Below are positions 18,701 to 26,997 of a stretch of 64,000 nucleotides of DNA, piece after piece; position 1 is the stretch's first letter, and each line of letters begins with the position of its first letter. The notes under the pieces are model-generated. The model saw nothing but the letters and a program-made list of their open reading frames with translations, ran no database searches and was not told the DNA's origin. The stretch is taken from the NCBI RefSeq assembly GCF_009758015.1, contig NZ_WSEL01000009.1:1475501-1539500 (forward strand), given 5' to 3'. Origin of the DNA: Ramlibacter pinisoli. GTDB taxonomy: Bacteria > Pseudomonadota > Gammaproteobacteria > Burkholderiales > Burkholderiaceae_C. The position numbers and the translations under genes are program-made.

Positions 18701-19334
18701 CCGCTACGCCGACTTCGTGGCCCGGGTGCGGGTGCGCGAGGCGGCGCTGGCGGCCGATCCGTCGCTGCCGTTCACCCGGACGGTGGCGCGCAGCCTGCTG
18801 AAGCTGATGGCCTGCAAGGACGAGTACGAGGTGGCGCGCCTGTACACCGACGGCGAGTTCCTGCACGCGCTGCGGCAGCAGTTCGAGGGCGACCCCGAGC
18901 TGGAGTTCTACATGGCGCCGCCGGTGCTCAGCCGGCCGCGCGACGGCCGTCCCCCGCGCAAGGTGCGCCTGGGCGGCTGGATGCTGCACGCCATGAAGCT
19001 TCTGGCGCACGGCCGGGCCCTGCGCGGCACGCCGTTCGACGTGTTCGGCTACACGCAGGAGCGCCGGCTCGAACGGGCCCTGGTCGCCGACTACCGCCAC
19101 CGCATCGAGGCACTGCTGCCGGCGCTGGCGCCCGGCAAGCTGGCGCTCGCCACCGAGATCGCGGCGCTGCCGCTGTCGATGCGCGGCTTCGGCCATGTGA
19201 AGCAGGCCAACGTGGACCTGGCGCGGGTGCGCGAGGCGGAGCTGCTGCACCGCTTCGACCCGGCGACCTATCCGCGCCCCGCGGGGCCGCTGCAGGCCGG
19301 CCAGATCAAGGGGATCCGGGTGTCGGCGGCCTAG
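15735..19334 (+). CDS. Indolepyruvate:ferredoxin oxidoreductase, fused alpha and beta chains
   Basis: A 1199-residue enzyme that oxidatively decarboxylates aryl or branched 2-oxo acids to acyl-CoA with ferredoxin as electron acceptor. The order is pyrimidine domain, a TPP-binding region (FCAGCPHN near residue 452, GDGTYYHSGYLAIRQ near 515), a ferredoxin-like cluster region (CEGCGDCSVQSNC near 653, CNKDYSCAKGFCPSF near 687) and an IorB-like gamma domain (TGVGGTGVVTVGAL near 754). Bacterial forms are usually fused like this one, and the length is typical. An Lrp/AsnC gene is divergent upstream. A gaggaaccgcc stretch before the ATG supplies the ribosome site. Confidence 0.95.
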   Translation: MTTETPTLAEQPPLARPDYRLADSLWARSGSVFLTGTQALVRLMLMQRQRDAAAGLDTRGFISGYRGSPLGMVDQAVWKAGRHFEEAGVRFLPAINEELGATAVLGTQRVEADPERTCAGVFALWYGKGPGVDRAGDALKHGNAYGASPHGGVLMVAGDDHGCVSSSMPHQSDQAFQSWHAPIVSPASVAEYLEFGLYGWQLSRFSGNWVGFTALSEVVESASTVDLDLVNARVATWQDGDTVRQATGYAPPAGGLHYRWPDLPSLTIEQRLHAKLDAVRAFARINSIDRQVVASEHATVGIVTAGKAHFDFLEVLRRLDISTEALAQHGVRILKLGLTYPIEPTRLRTFAHGLREMLVIEEKGPVVEEQLRSLFYNDARRPVIVGKTDAQGRPLVPALGELRPSRLIELVANWLADHFADLDRRHLVRDFTLPELLSNSSDSVKRLPYFCAGCPHNISTKVPEGSHAQAGIGCHFMASWMDRDTEGLIQMGGEGVDWVSHAMFTKVPHVFQNLGDGTYYHSGYLAIRQAVAAGATLTYKILFNDAVAMTGGQPVDGVISVDGIARQVEAEGVKQVVVVSDAIGKYAAIRQRFPAGTTFHDRDELDAVQRHLRELPGVTVLIYEQTCAAEKRRRRKKGELVDPARRLFINERVCEGCGDCSVQSNCVAVLPHETPLGRKRKIDQSSCNKDYSCAKGFCPSFVGVLGGKVRKGVGALSTAEDAGGARADFLRRVDALAHPRPHAWTGPYDLLVTGVGGTGVVTVGALVTMAAHLEGKSASVLDFMGFAQKGGSVLSFVRLADRPERLNQVRIDTQQADAILACDLVVGASADALATVRHGRTRILANTHEVPVADNVRNPDASLQVPQLLEKLRFAAGADRLETLDAQGLAETFLGDSIVSNILALGYAWQRGLVPVGAPAMLRAIELNGVGVDNNKLAFSLGRLAAADPGAVAALLREPPAPAPADTLEALVHRGVQHLTAYQDATYARRYADFVARVRVREAALAADPSLPFTRTVARSLLKLMACKDEYEVARLYTDGEFLHALRQQFEGDPELEFYMAPPVLSRPRDGRPPRKVRLGGWMLHAMKLLAHGRALRGTPFDVFGYTQERRLERALVADYRHRIEALLPALAPGKLALATEIAALPLSMRGFGHVKQANVDLARVREAELLHRFDPATYPRPAGPLQAGQIKGIRVSAA

Positions 19335-19356
19335 CCGGCCGCCCGCGCCTGCAGGG

Positions 19357-19746
19357 TCAGGCCGCCTTGCTCAGCTGGCCGCGGTAGGTCTCCAGGAACA
19401 CCCGCAGGCGCCGCAGGTCCGCCTTGGGGATGGCCTCCAGGGCGCCGTTGTCGCGGCACTTGCGCACCACCGCCGGCGAGGCGAAGTCGCTGAACACCAC
19501 CACGTCGGGCGCGCCGGCACCGTGCACGGCCAGCCCGGCGAGCACCGAGAAACCGGTGCCTTCGCGCAGCATGAGGTCCAGGATCATGAGGTCGCAGGCG
19601 CCGGGATGGTCGTGCACCCACTGCAGGGCCGCCGCCTCGGTCGCGCAGGACCCCACCACCGTGAACCCGCCGATGAAGCCCATCAGTTCGGAGACAAGCT
19701 CATGGGTGGCCTTCATGTCCTCCACCAACAACACGCGGATGCTCAA
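19357..19746 (-). CDS. Single-domain response regulator (CheY-like)
   Basis: A 129-residue receiver domain only. RVLLVEDMKA gives the acidic pair (E-D), DLMILDLML the phospho-aspartate and IPKADL the conserved lysine; no output domain. The TTG at 19746 is chosen because an AGGAG sits 6 bases upstream and the protein then begins directly at strand 1. It is convergent with the oxidoreductase (22 bp between stops) and divergent from another receiver gene. Without a kinase next door the partner is unknown; the hybrid kinase at 27.0-30.3 kb is one candidate. Confidence 0.8.
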   Translation of the reverse strand: MSIRVLLVEDMKATHELVSELMGFIGGFTVVGSCATEAAALQWVHDHPGACDLMILDLMLREGTGFSVLAGLAVHGAGAPDVVVFSDFASPAVVRKCRDNGALEAIPKADLRRLRVFLETYRGQLSKAA

Positions 19747-19930
19747 CAGTGACTCCTGGCGAGAACCGGCCGATCGCTGCGGCGCAGGGCCTCCGATTCG
19801 AGGCGACATTCTCGGGACGCCGGTCCTGCCCGGCTGTAGGCCGATGTCGACAGCAGAGCTGGTCGGAACCGGCCCGGAGGGAAGGGTTTACCCGCGATGA
19901 CTTTCCGCTTAGCGCAACCAGACTGCATGC

Positions 19931-20323
19931 ATGGGGCAGAGTCCGACCACCCTTGTCGTCGAGCACCACCGCGACTGTCGCGAGGTGCTTGTGCTGGCGC
20001 TCGAGTTGTCGGGGTTTCGCGTGCTGGCGGCGCGCACCGGCGGCGAAGCACTGGCCTGCCTGCACGACCACACGCCCCAGTCGATCGTCATCGACACCGC
20101 CCTGCCCGACCGCGACGCCATCGATGTGGTGCGCGTCCTGCGCGCCAACCAGCGGTTCGACCACACCACCGTCGTGCTGGCGGGCACCTGGATCCCGGAG
20201 CCCGACCGCAGCGCCGCCGTGGCCGCCGGCGTCGATGCCGTGCTGATCAAGCCCTTCGCGGTCGAGGATCTGCTCGACCGGGTGTCCCTCGCCCGCCGCC
20301 GCGCGCCCCACGGCCACTCCTGA
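19931..20323 (+). CDS. Atypical single-domain response regulator
   Basis: A 130-residue receiver-like protein. The phospho-aspartate position (SIVIDTALPD) and the lysine (VLIKPF) are kept, but the acidic pair after strand 1 is EH (TLVVEHHRD) and the usual Thr/Ser-Ala region reads VLAGTW. It may be phosphorylated poorly or act by phosphorylation-independent contacts. It has no output domain and is divergent from the other receiver gene, with 184 bp between starts. Start ATG at 19931; an overlapping ATG at 19927 is out of frame. Confidence 0.75.
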   Translation: MGQSPTTLVVEHHRDCREVLVLALELSGFRVLAARTGGEALACLHDHTPQSIVIDTALPDRDAIDVVRVLRANQRFDHTTVVLAGTWIPEPDRSAAVAAGVDAVLIKPFAVEDLLDRVSLARRRAPHGHS

Positions 20324-20455
20324 GGGCATTGCCGCAGCAGCGGGCCTGGCCGGGCGGCTTGCCGGCCCCCTCGCTCCGCTCCCGCGCAGGCTGAAGATCT
20401 CCATTGCAGGCATAAACTCGTCCCGACAGGAACGTTTGTTCCGTGGGAAGGGACA

Positions 20456-21361
20456 ATGGACCGGTTCCAGGAAATGCGCGTGTTCGCCGGCGTGGTGGAG
20501 GCCGGCAGCTTCGTCGCCGCGGCCGACGCCCTGGACATGTCCAAGGCGGCCGTGTCGCGCCACGTGGCGGAACTCGAGTCGCGCCTGGGCGTGCGGCTGC
20601 TGCACCGGACCACGCGCCGCCTGTCGCTCACCGGGGAAGGCGAGGTGTTCTTCGCCCGCTGCCGGGAACTGCTGCAGGGCGTCGACGAGGCGGAGTCGGA
20701 GATCACGCAGCACAGCGGTGAGGCGGTGGGCGTGCTCAAGGTCAGCGCACCGGTGTCCTTCGGGCTGCTGCGCCTGGCGCCCCTGTGGGGCAGCTTCCTG
20801 GACGCCCATCCGCAGATCAAGCTGGACCTCTCGCTGTCCGACCGGCTGGTCGACCTCGTCGAGGAAGGCATCGACATGGCGGTGCGGATCGGCCGGCTGG
20901 CCAGTTCCTCGCTGGTGAGCCGGCAGCTGGCGTCCACCCGGCTGGTGCTGTGCGCGTCGCCGCCCTACCTGCGCCGGCACGGCAAGCTCCGCCATCCCGC
21001 TGACCTGGCCGGCCACGCCGTGCTGGCCTACAGCCTGCTCGCGATGGGAGACACCTGGGAATTCGAGGGGACCGAGGGGCCGGTGACGGTCAAGGTGCAG
21101 CCCCGCATGCACACCAACAGCGGCGATACCTGCCGCGCGGTGGCCCTGGCACACCAGGGCATCATCCTGCAGCCCTCGTTCCTGGTCGACGACGACCTGC
21201 GCAGCGGCCGGCTGGTGGAGGTCCTGCCGGACTACCGGTCGGTGGAACTCGGCATCCACGCGGTGTTCCCCTCGCGCAAGCACCTGCTGCCCAAGGTGCG
21301 GCTGCTGATCGAGCACCTGGCCAGGGGGCTCGCCGCGCACGACCCGGCCGGGTTGCGCTGA
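20456..21361 (+). CDS. LysR-family transcriptional regulator
   Basis: A 301-residue LysR protein: winged helix-turn-helix at about 1-60 (FVAAADALDMSKAAVSRHVAELE) and the effector-binding domain from about 90 (GVLKVSAPVSFGLLRLAPL). It resembles the AaeR/DmlR-like subgroup that regulates organic-acid or quinone metabolism, but no divergent target gene is present. The upstream neighbour is a receiver gene in the same direction 132 bp away. The ligand is unknown. Confidence 0.92.
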   Translation: MDRFQEMRVFAGVVEAGSFVAAADALDMSKAAVSRHVAELESRLGVRLLHRTTRRLSLTGEGEVFFARCRELLQGVDEAESEITQHSGEAVGVLKVSAPVSFGLLRLAPLWGSFLDAHPQIKLDLSLSDRLVDLVEEGIDMAVRIGRLASSSLVSRQLASTRLVLCASPPYLRRHGKLRHPADLAGHAVLAYSLLAMGDTWEFEGTEGPVTVKVQPRMHTNSGDTCRAVALAHQGIILQPSFLVDDDLRSGRLVEVLPDYRSVELGIHAVFPSRKHLLPKVRLLIEHLARGLAAHDPAGLR

Positions 21362-21415
21362 GTCACAGGCCGCGCACAAGAGCCGGGCAACGGCGTGCCG
21401 GCCACGGCAGGCGCC

Positions 21416-21802
21416 TCAAGCCAGGTTCTTCCATTCCTGCAGGCAATGCCGCGCCAGCGCCGTCACCCAGAACGGTTCCGACGGGTCGAACGCCAGGCCC
21501 AGCTGCGGGCTGACCAGGAAGCCGGCGCGCTCGAAGGCCTCCGGGTCGTGTGCACGGATGAAGGCGGCCAGGGTCGCGAAGGGCACCGCGACATTGCCGA
21601 TGGTCACCACCTCGGCCTGCACGGTCACCTCCTCCAGCCGCCCGTTGTCCTGGAAGCGATACACCACGTCACCGTAGTCCATCTCGTGCAGGCCCACGCC
21701 GTTGCGCAGGGCGCGCCAGGGGTCGCCACGCGCGCGCTGCAGCTCTTCCCTGGAGAGCGTGAACGGCGTGTCGTCGACCTGGACGTAGGGATCGAGCCGC
21801 AT
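21416..21802 (-). CDS. Hypothetical protein, 128 residues
   Basis: No family recognised. The protein starts MRLDPYVQVDDTPF and contains a beta-rich middle (GDVVYRFQDNGRLEEVTVQAE) with no signal peptide, membrane helix or cysteine motif. It lies 57 bp downstream of a 71-residue gene on the same strand and probably shares its transcript. The ATG at 21802 is preferred to a GTG at 21829. Confidence 0.6.
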   Translation of the reverse strand: MRLDPYVQVDDTPFTLSREELQRARGDPWRALRNGVGLHEMDYGDVVYRFQDNGRLEEVTVQAEVVTIGNVAVPFATLAAFIRAHDPEAFERAGFLVSPQLGLAFDPSEPFWVTALARHCLQEWKNLA

Positions 21803-21859
21803 CTGCGCCCATGCTACCCACGGCCGCACCGTCGCGGAGGACCCGCGGCAGCCCGCGCA

Positions 21860-22075
21860 TCACCGCCCGACGACCGCCGCCAGCTCCCAGGTGCGGACCT
21901 CTTCGTCGTAGCGCAGCACGTAGCTGCCCTCGCTGGTCTCCACCTTCCACCAGCGCTGGGCAGCGCCGTACCAGCGGTCGCTGACGGCCTGCACCTCCAC
22001 GCGGCGCGACCCGAACCAGATCACGCCGGGCTCGAAGTCGCCTGCCGCCGTTGTCGTCGTTTCGACCCGGACCAT
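21860..22075 (-). CDS. Small protein, 71 residues, DUF6504-like
   Basis: A 71-residue protein with many aromatic and charged residues (FEPGVIWFGSRRVEV, then RWWKVET and SYVLRYDE), a pattern reminiscent of the DUF6504 small beta-domain family. No catalytic motif is seen. It is upstream of and co-directional with the 128-residue hypothetical gene. The frame continues far upstream but only this ATG-to-stop part is convincing. The family link is from memory of its shape and is tentative. Confidence 0.55.
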   Translation of the reverse strand: MVRVETTTTAAGDFEPGVIWFGSRRVEVQAVSDRWYGAAQRWWKVETSEGSYVLRYDEEVRTWELAAVVGR

Positions 22076-22267
22076 GCGCGAGACGGTACCGCATGTCGGC
22101 ATCCGGCCGCGTTGTCGCGCTTGCGCGAGAGCACCGGTCTGCAACTGCACATCGGCCGCCACGTTGCCGCGTTGCCGCTTTGGCGACACGACAACCGTTG
22201 GTCTGCGCGGCTTGCGGATCGGACGCCGCTCCGTAGCATGTGCGCTCCGATGCCGAAAGGAGCAAGC

Positions 22268-23110
22268 GTGCTGCAGCCTCCGAGTGAAGAGACTTTCGCT
22301 GGATCCGGTGGTCCCAGGATCTTCCTGCGGTCGTGGCGGCCGCAGGGCCAGCCCCGCGCCGTGCTGGTGATCTGCCACGGCGTGAACTCCCACGGTGGCC
22401 AGTACGCCTGGCCCGCGGAGCAGTTCGCCCAGGGCGGACTGGCCGTCTACGCGCTCGACCTGCGAGGACGCGGCCGGTCGGAAGGCGAGCGCTTTTTCGT
22501 CGAGCACGTTTCGGAGTACGTCAGCGATCTCAGCGGCGCGGTGAACATCGCGAAGTCGCGCGACCCCGGGCTGCCGGTCTTCCTGCTCGGCCACAGTGCC
22601 GGAGGCGTGGTGGGCGCGACCTATGCGGTCGAAAGCCAGGCCGAACTCGCCGGGTTCATCTGCGAAAGCTTCGCCTTCCAGGTGCCTGCGCCGGGATTCG
22701 CGCTGGCCGCCATCAAGGGGCTGAGCCACGTCGCCCCGCGGCTGCCTGTCCTCAAGCTCAAGAACGAGGACTTCTCGCGCGACCGCAAGGCGGTGGAGAT
22801 CCTGAACAACGACCCGCTGATCGCCAACGAAGTCCAGCCGGCAAGCACCGTGGCGGCGCTGGTGCGGGCCGACGAACGCCTGCGGGAAGACTTTCCCCGC
22901 ATCACGCTGCCGCTCCTCATCCTGCACGGCACGGACGACAAGGCGACGGTCTGCCACGGCAGCGAGTTCTTCCACCAGACGGCCGGGTCGAAGGACAAGA
23001 CCCTGAAGCTCTACGAGGGCCACTACCACGACCTCCTCAACGACATCGGCAAGGAGGGCGTGGTGGCCGACATCCTGGCCTGGATCGACCAGCGCCTGCC
23101 TGCGTCCTAG
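22268..23110 (+). CDS. Alpha/beta hydrolase, monoacylglycerol-lipase type
   Basis: A 280-residue serine hydrolase. VICHGVNSHGGQY gives the oxyanion region, DLRGRGRSEGERFFVEH the monoglyceride-lipase block, GHSAGG the nucleophile elbow, HGTDDKAT the aspartate and GHYHDLLND the histidine. No signal peptide, so it is cytosolic. It should hydrolyse monoacylglycerols or similar esters. The GTG at 22268 is selected because GAAAGGAG lies 5 bases upstream; ATG codons at 22238 and 22250 are in frame but lack such a site. Confidence 0.88.
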   Translation: MLQPPSEETFAGSGGPRIFLRSWRPQGQPRAVLVICHGVNSHGGQYAWPAEQFAQGGLAVYALDLRGRGRSEGERFFVEHVSEYVSDLSGAVNIAKSRDPGLPVFLLGHSAGGVVGATYAVESQAELAGFICESFAFQVPAPGFALAAIKGLSHVAPRLPVLKLKNEDFSRDRKAVEILNNDPLIANEVQPASTVAALVRADERLREDFPRITLPLLILHGTDDKATVCHGSEFFHQTAGSKDKTLKLYEGHYHDLLNDIGKEGVVADILAWIDQRLPAS

Positions 23111-23260
23111 GCGCTGACGCGCGATCGCAACCGGCCGCTGGCGTGCAACACGCCCGGCCGACACTTGAACGAAAGGGCTGCGGATCCAGCCGCTGCGTTC
23201 AAGCCCGCAAGCCCCCGGCTGCGAAGAATCCGTGTGCATCGACCTTCCCCGGAGCACACC

Positions 23261-24088
23261 ATGACGACCTTCGCCCTTCGCATCCAACCCCACGTGCAGG
23301 CAGAGCTGGACGCAGCCGCGTCCGCCGAAGCGCTGGGACATTTCCACTCCGCCTTCCAGCACCTCGAGCGTGCGCACGTCCTGGGCCAGCGCGCGACGGT
23401 CGAGCACGTGCGCGTGCACTGGCACATGTTCCGGTTCGCCGTCCGCAACCGGCGCACCGGTGCAGCGTTTGGCCAGGCCTGGCGCATGGTGGCGGCCGGC
23501 CTCTTCACCCCGCTGGGGCTGGTGCCGGCGGGCAACACCGGTGGCGCGAACGTCGGCGGCCTGCGTCGCATGCCGGTGCCCGGGGACCTGCAGGCCCTCA
23601 TGCAGTCGGCCCGGCCGGGTCGCGGTGAGGCCACGCTGTTCCGTCGCGTCGCCACGACCCTCGCATGGGCCGGCCTGGCGGGCCTGGCGATGCTCGGCCT
23701 GGGCGGCTGCGGCACCCCGCCGAAGGACCTGGACCTGGCGCTCGACAAGCCCTCGCATGCCGGCGTCTACCGGGTCGCGCTGCTGCCGCCCGCACAGGCG
23801 CCCGCCATCAACCAGATGCACAGCTGGAAGGTGAAGCTCGCCACGCCGGACGGCACGCCGGTGCACGGCGCCACCTTCGCCGTCGATGGCGGCATGCCCC
23901 AGCACGGGCATGGCCTGCCCACCCAGCCGCGGGTCACCCGCGAGCTCGCCGACGGCACGTACCAGCTCGATGGCATGAAGTTCAGCATGACCGGCTGGTG
24001 GGAGGTGAAGCTGGGCATCCAGGGACCGCAGGGCGCCGACAAGGTCACCTTCAACACCGTCGTCGAGACGCCGAAGGGCCAGCCGTGA
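23261..24088 (+). CDS. DUF3703 domain fused in frame to a FixH/YtkA-like lipoprotein
   Basis: A 275-residue open frame of two unlike parts. Residues 1-~112 match the DUF3703 pattern (FHSAFQHLERAHVLGQR, HWHMFRFAVRNR). From Met114 a second signal sequence appears: Arg-Arg, a hydrophobic stretch and a lipobox LGGC near residue 150. It is followed by an Ig-like FixH/YtkA-type domain (VKLATPDGTPVHGATF, GMPQHGHGLPTQPRV). Either the two are one membrane-anchored protein or translation reinitiates at 23600 to make a separate lipoprotein. DUF3703 genes tend to occur in metal-response clusters. GGAG lies 6 bases before the ATG. Confidence 0.78.
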   Translation: MTTFALRIQPHVQAELDAAASAEALGHFHSAFQHLERAHVLGQRATVEHVRVHWHMFRFAVRNRRTGAAFGQAWRMVAAGLFTPLGLVPAGNTGGANVGGLRRMPVPGDLQALMQSARPGRGEATLFRRVATTLAWAGLAGLAMLGLGGCGTPPKDLDLALDKPSHAGVYRVALLPPAQAPAINQMHSWKVKLATPDGTPVHGATFAVDGGMPQHGHGLPTQPRVTRELADGTYQLDGMKFSMTGWWEVKLGIQGPQGADKVTFNTVVETPKGQP

Positions 24089-25380
24089 CCAGCGCCCCCG
24101 CCAGGGCCGCGCGACGCCGGCTCCTGCAGGTCGCAGCGACGCTGTCGGTGGCGCTCGTCACGGCCGGTGTGGCGCAGGTCCGGACGGCGCCCCTGCGCGA
24201 TCCGTGGCCGGCCGAGGATGTCGCGACCCTGGCCGCGATGCGGCTCACGCAAGCGGGTGGGCGGCCGCAGGACCCGTCGAACGCCTACGAGCAGCGCACC
24301 GACGCCGCCGCCCTGGGCCGCGCCCTCTTCCACGACACCCGCCTGAGCAGGAACGGGCAGGTCGCGTGCGCCAGCTGCCATGCGGCCGACCGCCAGTTCC
24401 AGGACGGCAAGCCACTAGGCCAGGGCCTCGCCACCGGCAGGCGCCGCACCATGCCCGTCATGGGCGCCGCGCACGCGCCGTTCCTGTTCTGGGACGGCCG
24501 CAAGGACTGCCTCTGGTCGCAGGCCCTGGGCCCGCTGGAAGACGCGGCCGAGCACGGCGGCAACCGGGTGCGCTTGGTCAAGCTGGTCCAGGCCCACTAC
24601 AGCGAGCAGTACCAGGCCGTGTTCGGACCCCTGCCCGCCCTGGGCCCGCTCCCCGACGATGCGTCTCCCGGCGGCACGGACGCCGAGCGCGCGGCCTGGG
24701 CCGCCCTGCCGGACGCCAGCCGCGACGCCGCCAACCGGGTGTTCGCGAACATGGGCAAGGCCATCGCCGCCTACGAGCGCCCCATCTCCTACGGCCCCTC
24801 GCGCTTCGACCGGTACGCGCAGGCCACCGTGGCCGGCGACGGCCGCGGCCAGGAGGTGCTGGCGCCGCAGGAGGTGCGCGGGCTGCGCGTGTTCCTGGCC
24901 AGGGGCCAGTGCGTCACCTGCCACAACGGCCCGCTGCTGACGGACCAGGCCTTCCACAACACCGGCGTGCCGCCCCTCGACCGGGCCAGGCCGGACCGCG
25001 GGCGCGCCGAGGGGCTGCGCAAGCTGTTGCAGGACGAGTTCAACTGCCTGGGGCGCTACAGCGATGCCAGGCCCGAGCAGTGCGGCGAACTCCAGTTCCT
25101 GGCCACGAACGACCCCGGACAGCTGGCGGCTTTCCGCACACCCGGCCTGCGCAACGTGGCGGAACGGGCGCCCTACATGCATGCCGGCCAGTTCTCGACG
25201 CTGGATCAGGTGCTGCAGCACTACGCGGACTCGCCCAGCGCCGTGCTCGGCCACAGCGAACTGGCGCGACCGGGCGAACGGCACGCCGGGCGGCAGGCCA
25301 TCCGGCTCACGCCCGCCGACATCCAGGACGTGGCGGCGTTCCTCGGAACGCTCACCGGTCCCGTGGTTCAGGCCAGGTGA
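24085..25380 (+). CDS. Di-haem cytochrome c peroxidase, MauG/CcpA family
   Basis: A 431-residue periplasmic enzyme: N-terminal signal anchor (RRRLLQVAATLSVALVTAG), first haem motif CASCH near residue 96, second CVTCH near 279, plus the family's RTPGLRN-type segment (FRTPGLRNVAERAPYMHAG). It reduces hydrogen peroxide or carries out MauG-like oxidations. The GTG start overlaps the previous stop as GTGA, so its translation is coupled to the DUF3703-lipoprotein gene; that lipoprotein is a plausible partner. It overlaps the convergent AraC-type gene by 13 bp. Confidence 0.9.
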   Translation: MTSAPARAARRRLLQVAATLSVALVTAGVAQVRTAPLRDPWPAEDVATLAAMRLTQAGGRPQDPSNAYEQRTDAAALGRALFHDTRLSRNGQVACASCHAADRQFQDGKPLGQGLATGRRRTMPVMGAAHAPFLFWDGRKDCLWSQALGPLEDAAEHGGNRVRLVKLVQAHYSEQYQAVFGPLPALGPLPDDASPGGTDAERAAWAALPDASRDAANRVFANMGKAIAAYERPISYGPSRFDRYAQATVAGDGRGQEVLAPQEVRGLRVFLARGQCVTCHNGPLLTDQAFHNTGVPPLDRARPDRGRAEGLRKLLQDEFNCLGRYSDARPEQCGELQFLATNDPGQLAAFRTPGLRNVAERAPYMHAGQFSTLDQVLQHYADSPSAVLGHSELARPGERHAGRQAIRLTPADIQDVAAFLGTLTGPVVQAR

Positions 25381-26186
25381 TGCTGCCGCCCGCGTGCCCG
25401 CGCGCTGAGGGGGCCGTTCATCTGCAGGACGGACGGCGGCAGGCCGAACATCGTGCGCGACGTCCTCGAGAGATGGGCGGAGTCGGCGAAGCCCGCCGCA
25501 TGGGCCGCGCCGGAAAGCGTCTCGCCCTTCATGAGGAGCGTCCACACGTGCAGGAGGCGGCGCCACAGGACGTAGGTGCGCAGGGGCATCCCGGTCTCTT
25601 GCACGAACAGGTGCCGGAACCGGCCGGGCGAGAGGTTCGCGGCCCCGGCCACCTCGGCGAGGGACACCGGCTGGTCGACGCGCGCGCGGATGTAGTCGAC
25701 GGCCGCCAGCACGCGCGGGTCGGACGGCACCCGGGGCGCGGTGTTCGAGACCTGCTGCACCAGCTGCATGCACACCGCCTGTACGGCCTCGTAGCTGCGC
25801 TCGACGCGCCACGCCCGGTCCAGGCGTCGGGCCGCCACGTCGACGACGTCCGGGTCGATCAGTTCGAGCCGTCCCTGCAGCCGCGCGGACAACGCCTTGC
25901 CCGCCGGCGTTTCGGGCTCGATGAACAGGACTGCGCTCATCTGGCAGCCGGTCACGTCGATGGTGTGGGTGGCCCTGGAGGGCACCAGCGCCGCGGCGCA
26001 CGTTTGCCACTCGCCATGGCGGCCGAACTGGATGCGCAAGCCGGCGGGCGCACCCAGCGCCAGCTGGATCGCGTAGTGGGAGTGCGGCGCGATCGGCGCC
26101 CCGCCGCCGCCCTCGCCGATGAAGCCGCACACGCCGGCCCAGGCGACGAAGTCGCCTCGATAGCGGCTGGCGGCGGGCTTGTCCAT
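25368..26186 (-). CDS. AraC-family transcriptional regulator
   Basis: A 272-residue protein with an N-terminal cupin-like sensing region (APIAPHSHYAIQLALGAP) and a C-terminal AraC double helix-turn-helix at about residues 165-260 (SLAEVAGAANLSPGRFRHLFVQETGMPLR split over both helices, then GAAHAAGFADSAHLSRTSRTMFG). It converges on the peroxidase gene and is divergent from the small secreted-protein gene at 26421, 234 bp away. Its inducer is unknown. Confidence 0.9.
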   Translation of the reverse strand: MDKPAASRYRGDFVAWAGVCGFIGEGGGGAPIAPHSHYAIQLALGAPAGLRIQFGRHGEWQTCAAALVPSRATHTIDVTGCQMSAVLFIEPETPAGKALSARLQGRLELIDPDVVDVAARRLDRAWRVERSYEAVQAVCMQLVQQVSNTAPRVPSDPRVLAAVDYIRARVDQPVSLAEVAGAANLSPGRFRHLFVQETGMPLRTYVLWRRLLHVWTLLMKGETLSGAAHAAGFADSAHLSRTSRTMFGLPPSVLQMNGPLSARARGRQHHLA

Positions 26187-26420
26187 CTGCTTGCGTGGCT
26201 TCGGGCGCCAGTCTACCGGCCGACAGCCCAGCTGGTTCGAGGCGCGACCGCCGGGCCGGCGGCACGCCCGGATCGCCCCCGATACCGACCGAATACAAAC
26301 CCGCGCACGACGGACACGGAGTGAATACCTCCGCCGCCCAGACTGCAGTCATCCAAGGGGCAGGTGGCAATGAGCGGGGCCACCAACACCTTCTTCCATC
26401 CCTCGCTCGCGGAGATCGTC

Positions 26421-26849
26421 ATGAACCAGCGCACCGCTTCCACCCTCGCTTACCTCGGCAGCGTCGCCGCGGCCGTCCTGGCCGCCAGCCTCTCGAGTGG
26501 CAACGCCCTGGCCCAGGCCCAGCTGGCTGGTCCGTTCGAGGGCGGGCAGTCCGCCAACACGTTCGCGACGGCGCCGTTCACCAGCAAGGCCGATCGCGCG
26601 ACCGTCTCCGCCGAAGGGCGTGACGCCGCCCGTCACCTGGACTCGCGCAGCGGCTACCAGAGCAGCTACGGGCAGGCCATGTACGCGCCCTTCATCAGCA
26701 CGCGGTCGCGGACCCAGGTGCGCGAGGAAGCCGTCGCGGCCAGCCACGACACCCAGGTGTTCGAGGGCGGCCAGGCCGGCACCATCGTCACCCGGGTGGC
26801 GCGCCCCGCGGCCACCATGGCCGGCAGCGCGACCGCCGCCGCCCAATGA
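26421..26849 (+). CDS. Small secreted protein of unknown function
   Basis: A 142-residue protein with a clear signal peptide (AYLGSVAAAVLAASLSSGNALAQA). The mature part is hydrophilic and repeats FEGGQ-type segments (GPFEGGQSANTF and QVFEGGQAGTIV), with no cysteine or enzymatic motif. Similar short exported proteins occur in Comamonadaceae without known function. A GGAG lies 6 bases before the ATG at 26421; an ATG 57 bases upstream in frame would precede the signal peptide and is unlikely. Confidence 0.7.
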   Translation: MNQRTASTLAYLGSVAAAVLAASLSSGNALAQAQLAGPFEGGQSANTFATAPFTSKADRATVSAEGRDAARHLDSRSGYQSSYGQAMYAPFISTRSRTQVREEAVAASHDTQVFEGGQAGTIVTRVARPAATMAGSATAAAQ

Positions 26850-26997
26850 AGAGCCGGCGGGAGCACGGCCGGCCCGGGTTGCACCAGCGGCCCGGGCCGC
26901 TTCCCGGTCCGCGGGAACCCGGTGCCAGCATGTATCCCGCTTGTATCCGCAAGGTAATTTCCTGGGCACCGCACCAACCCGCTCCTAGACTGAAAAC

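Noticed and set aside
17040..19250. A 736-codon leftward frame opposite the oxidoreductase
   Set aside because: It is His/Arg/Gln-rich antisense of a high-GC gene with no domain; the + strand gene is unambiguous.
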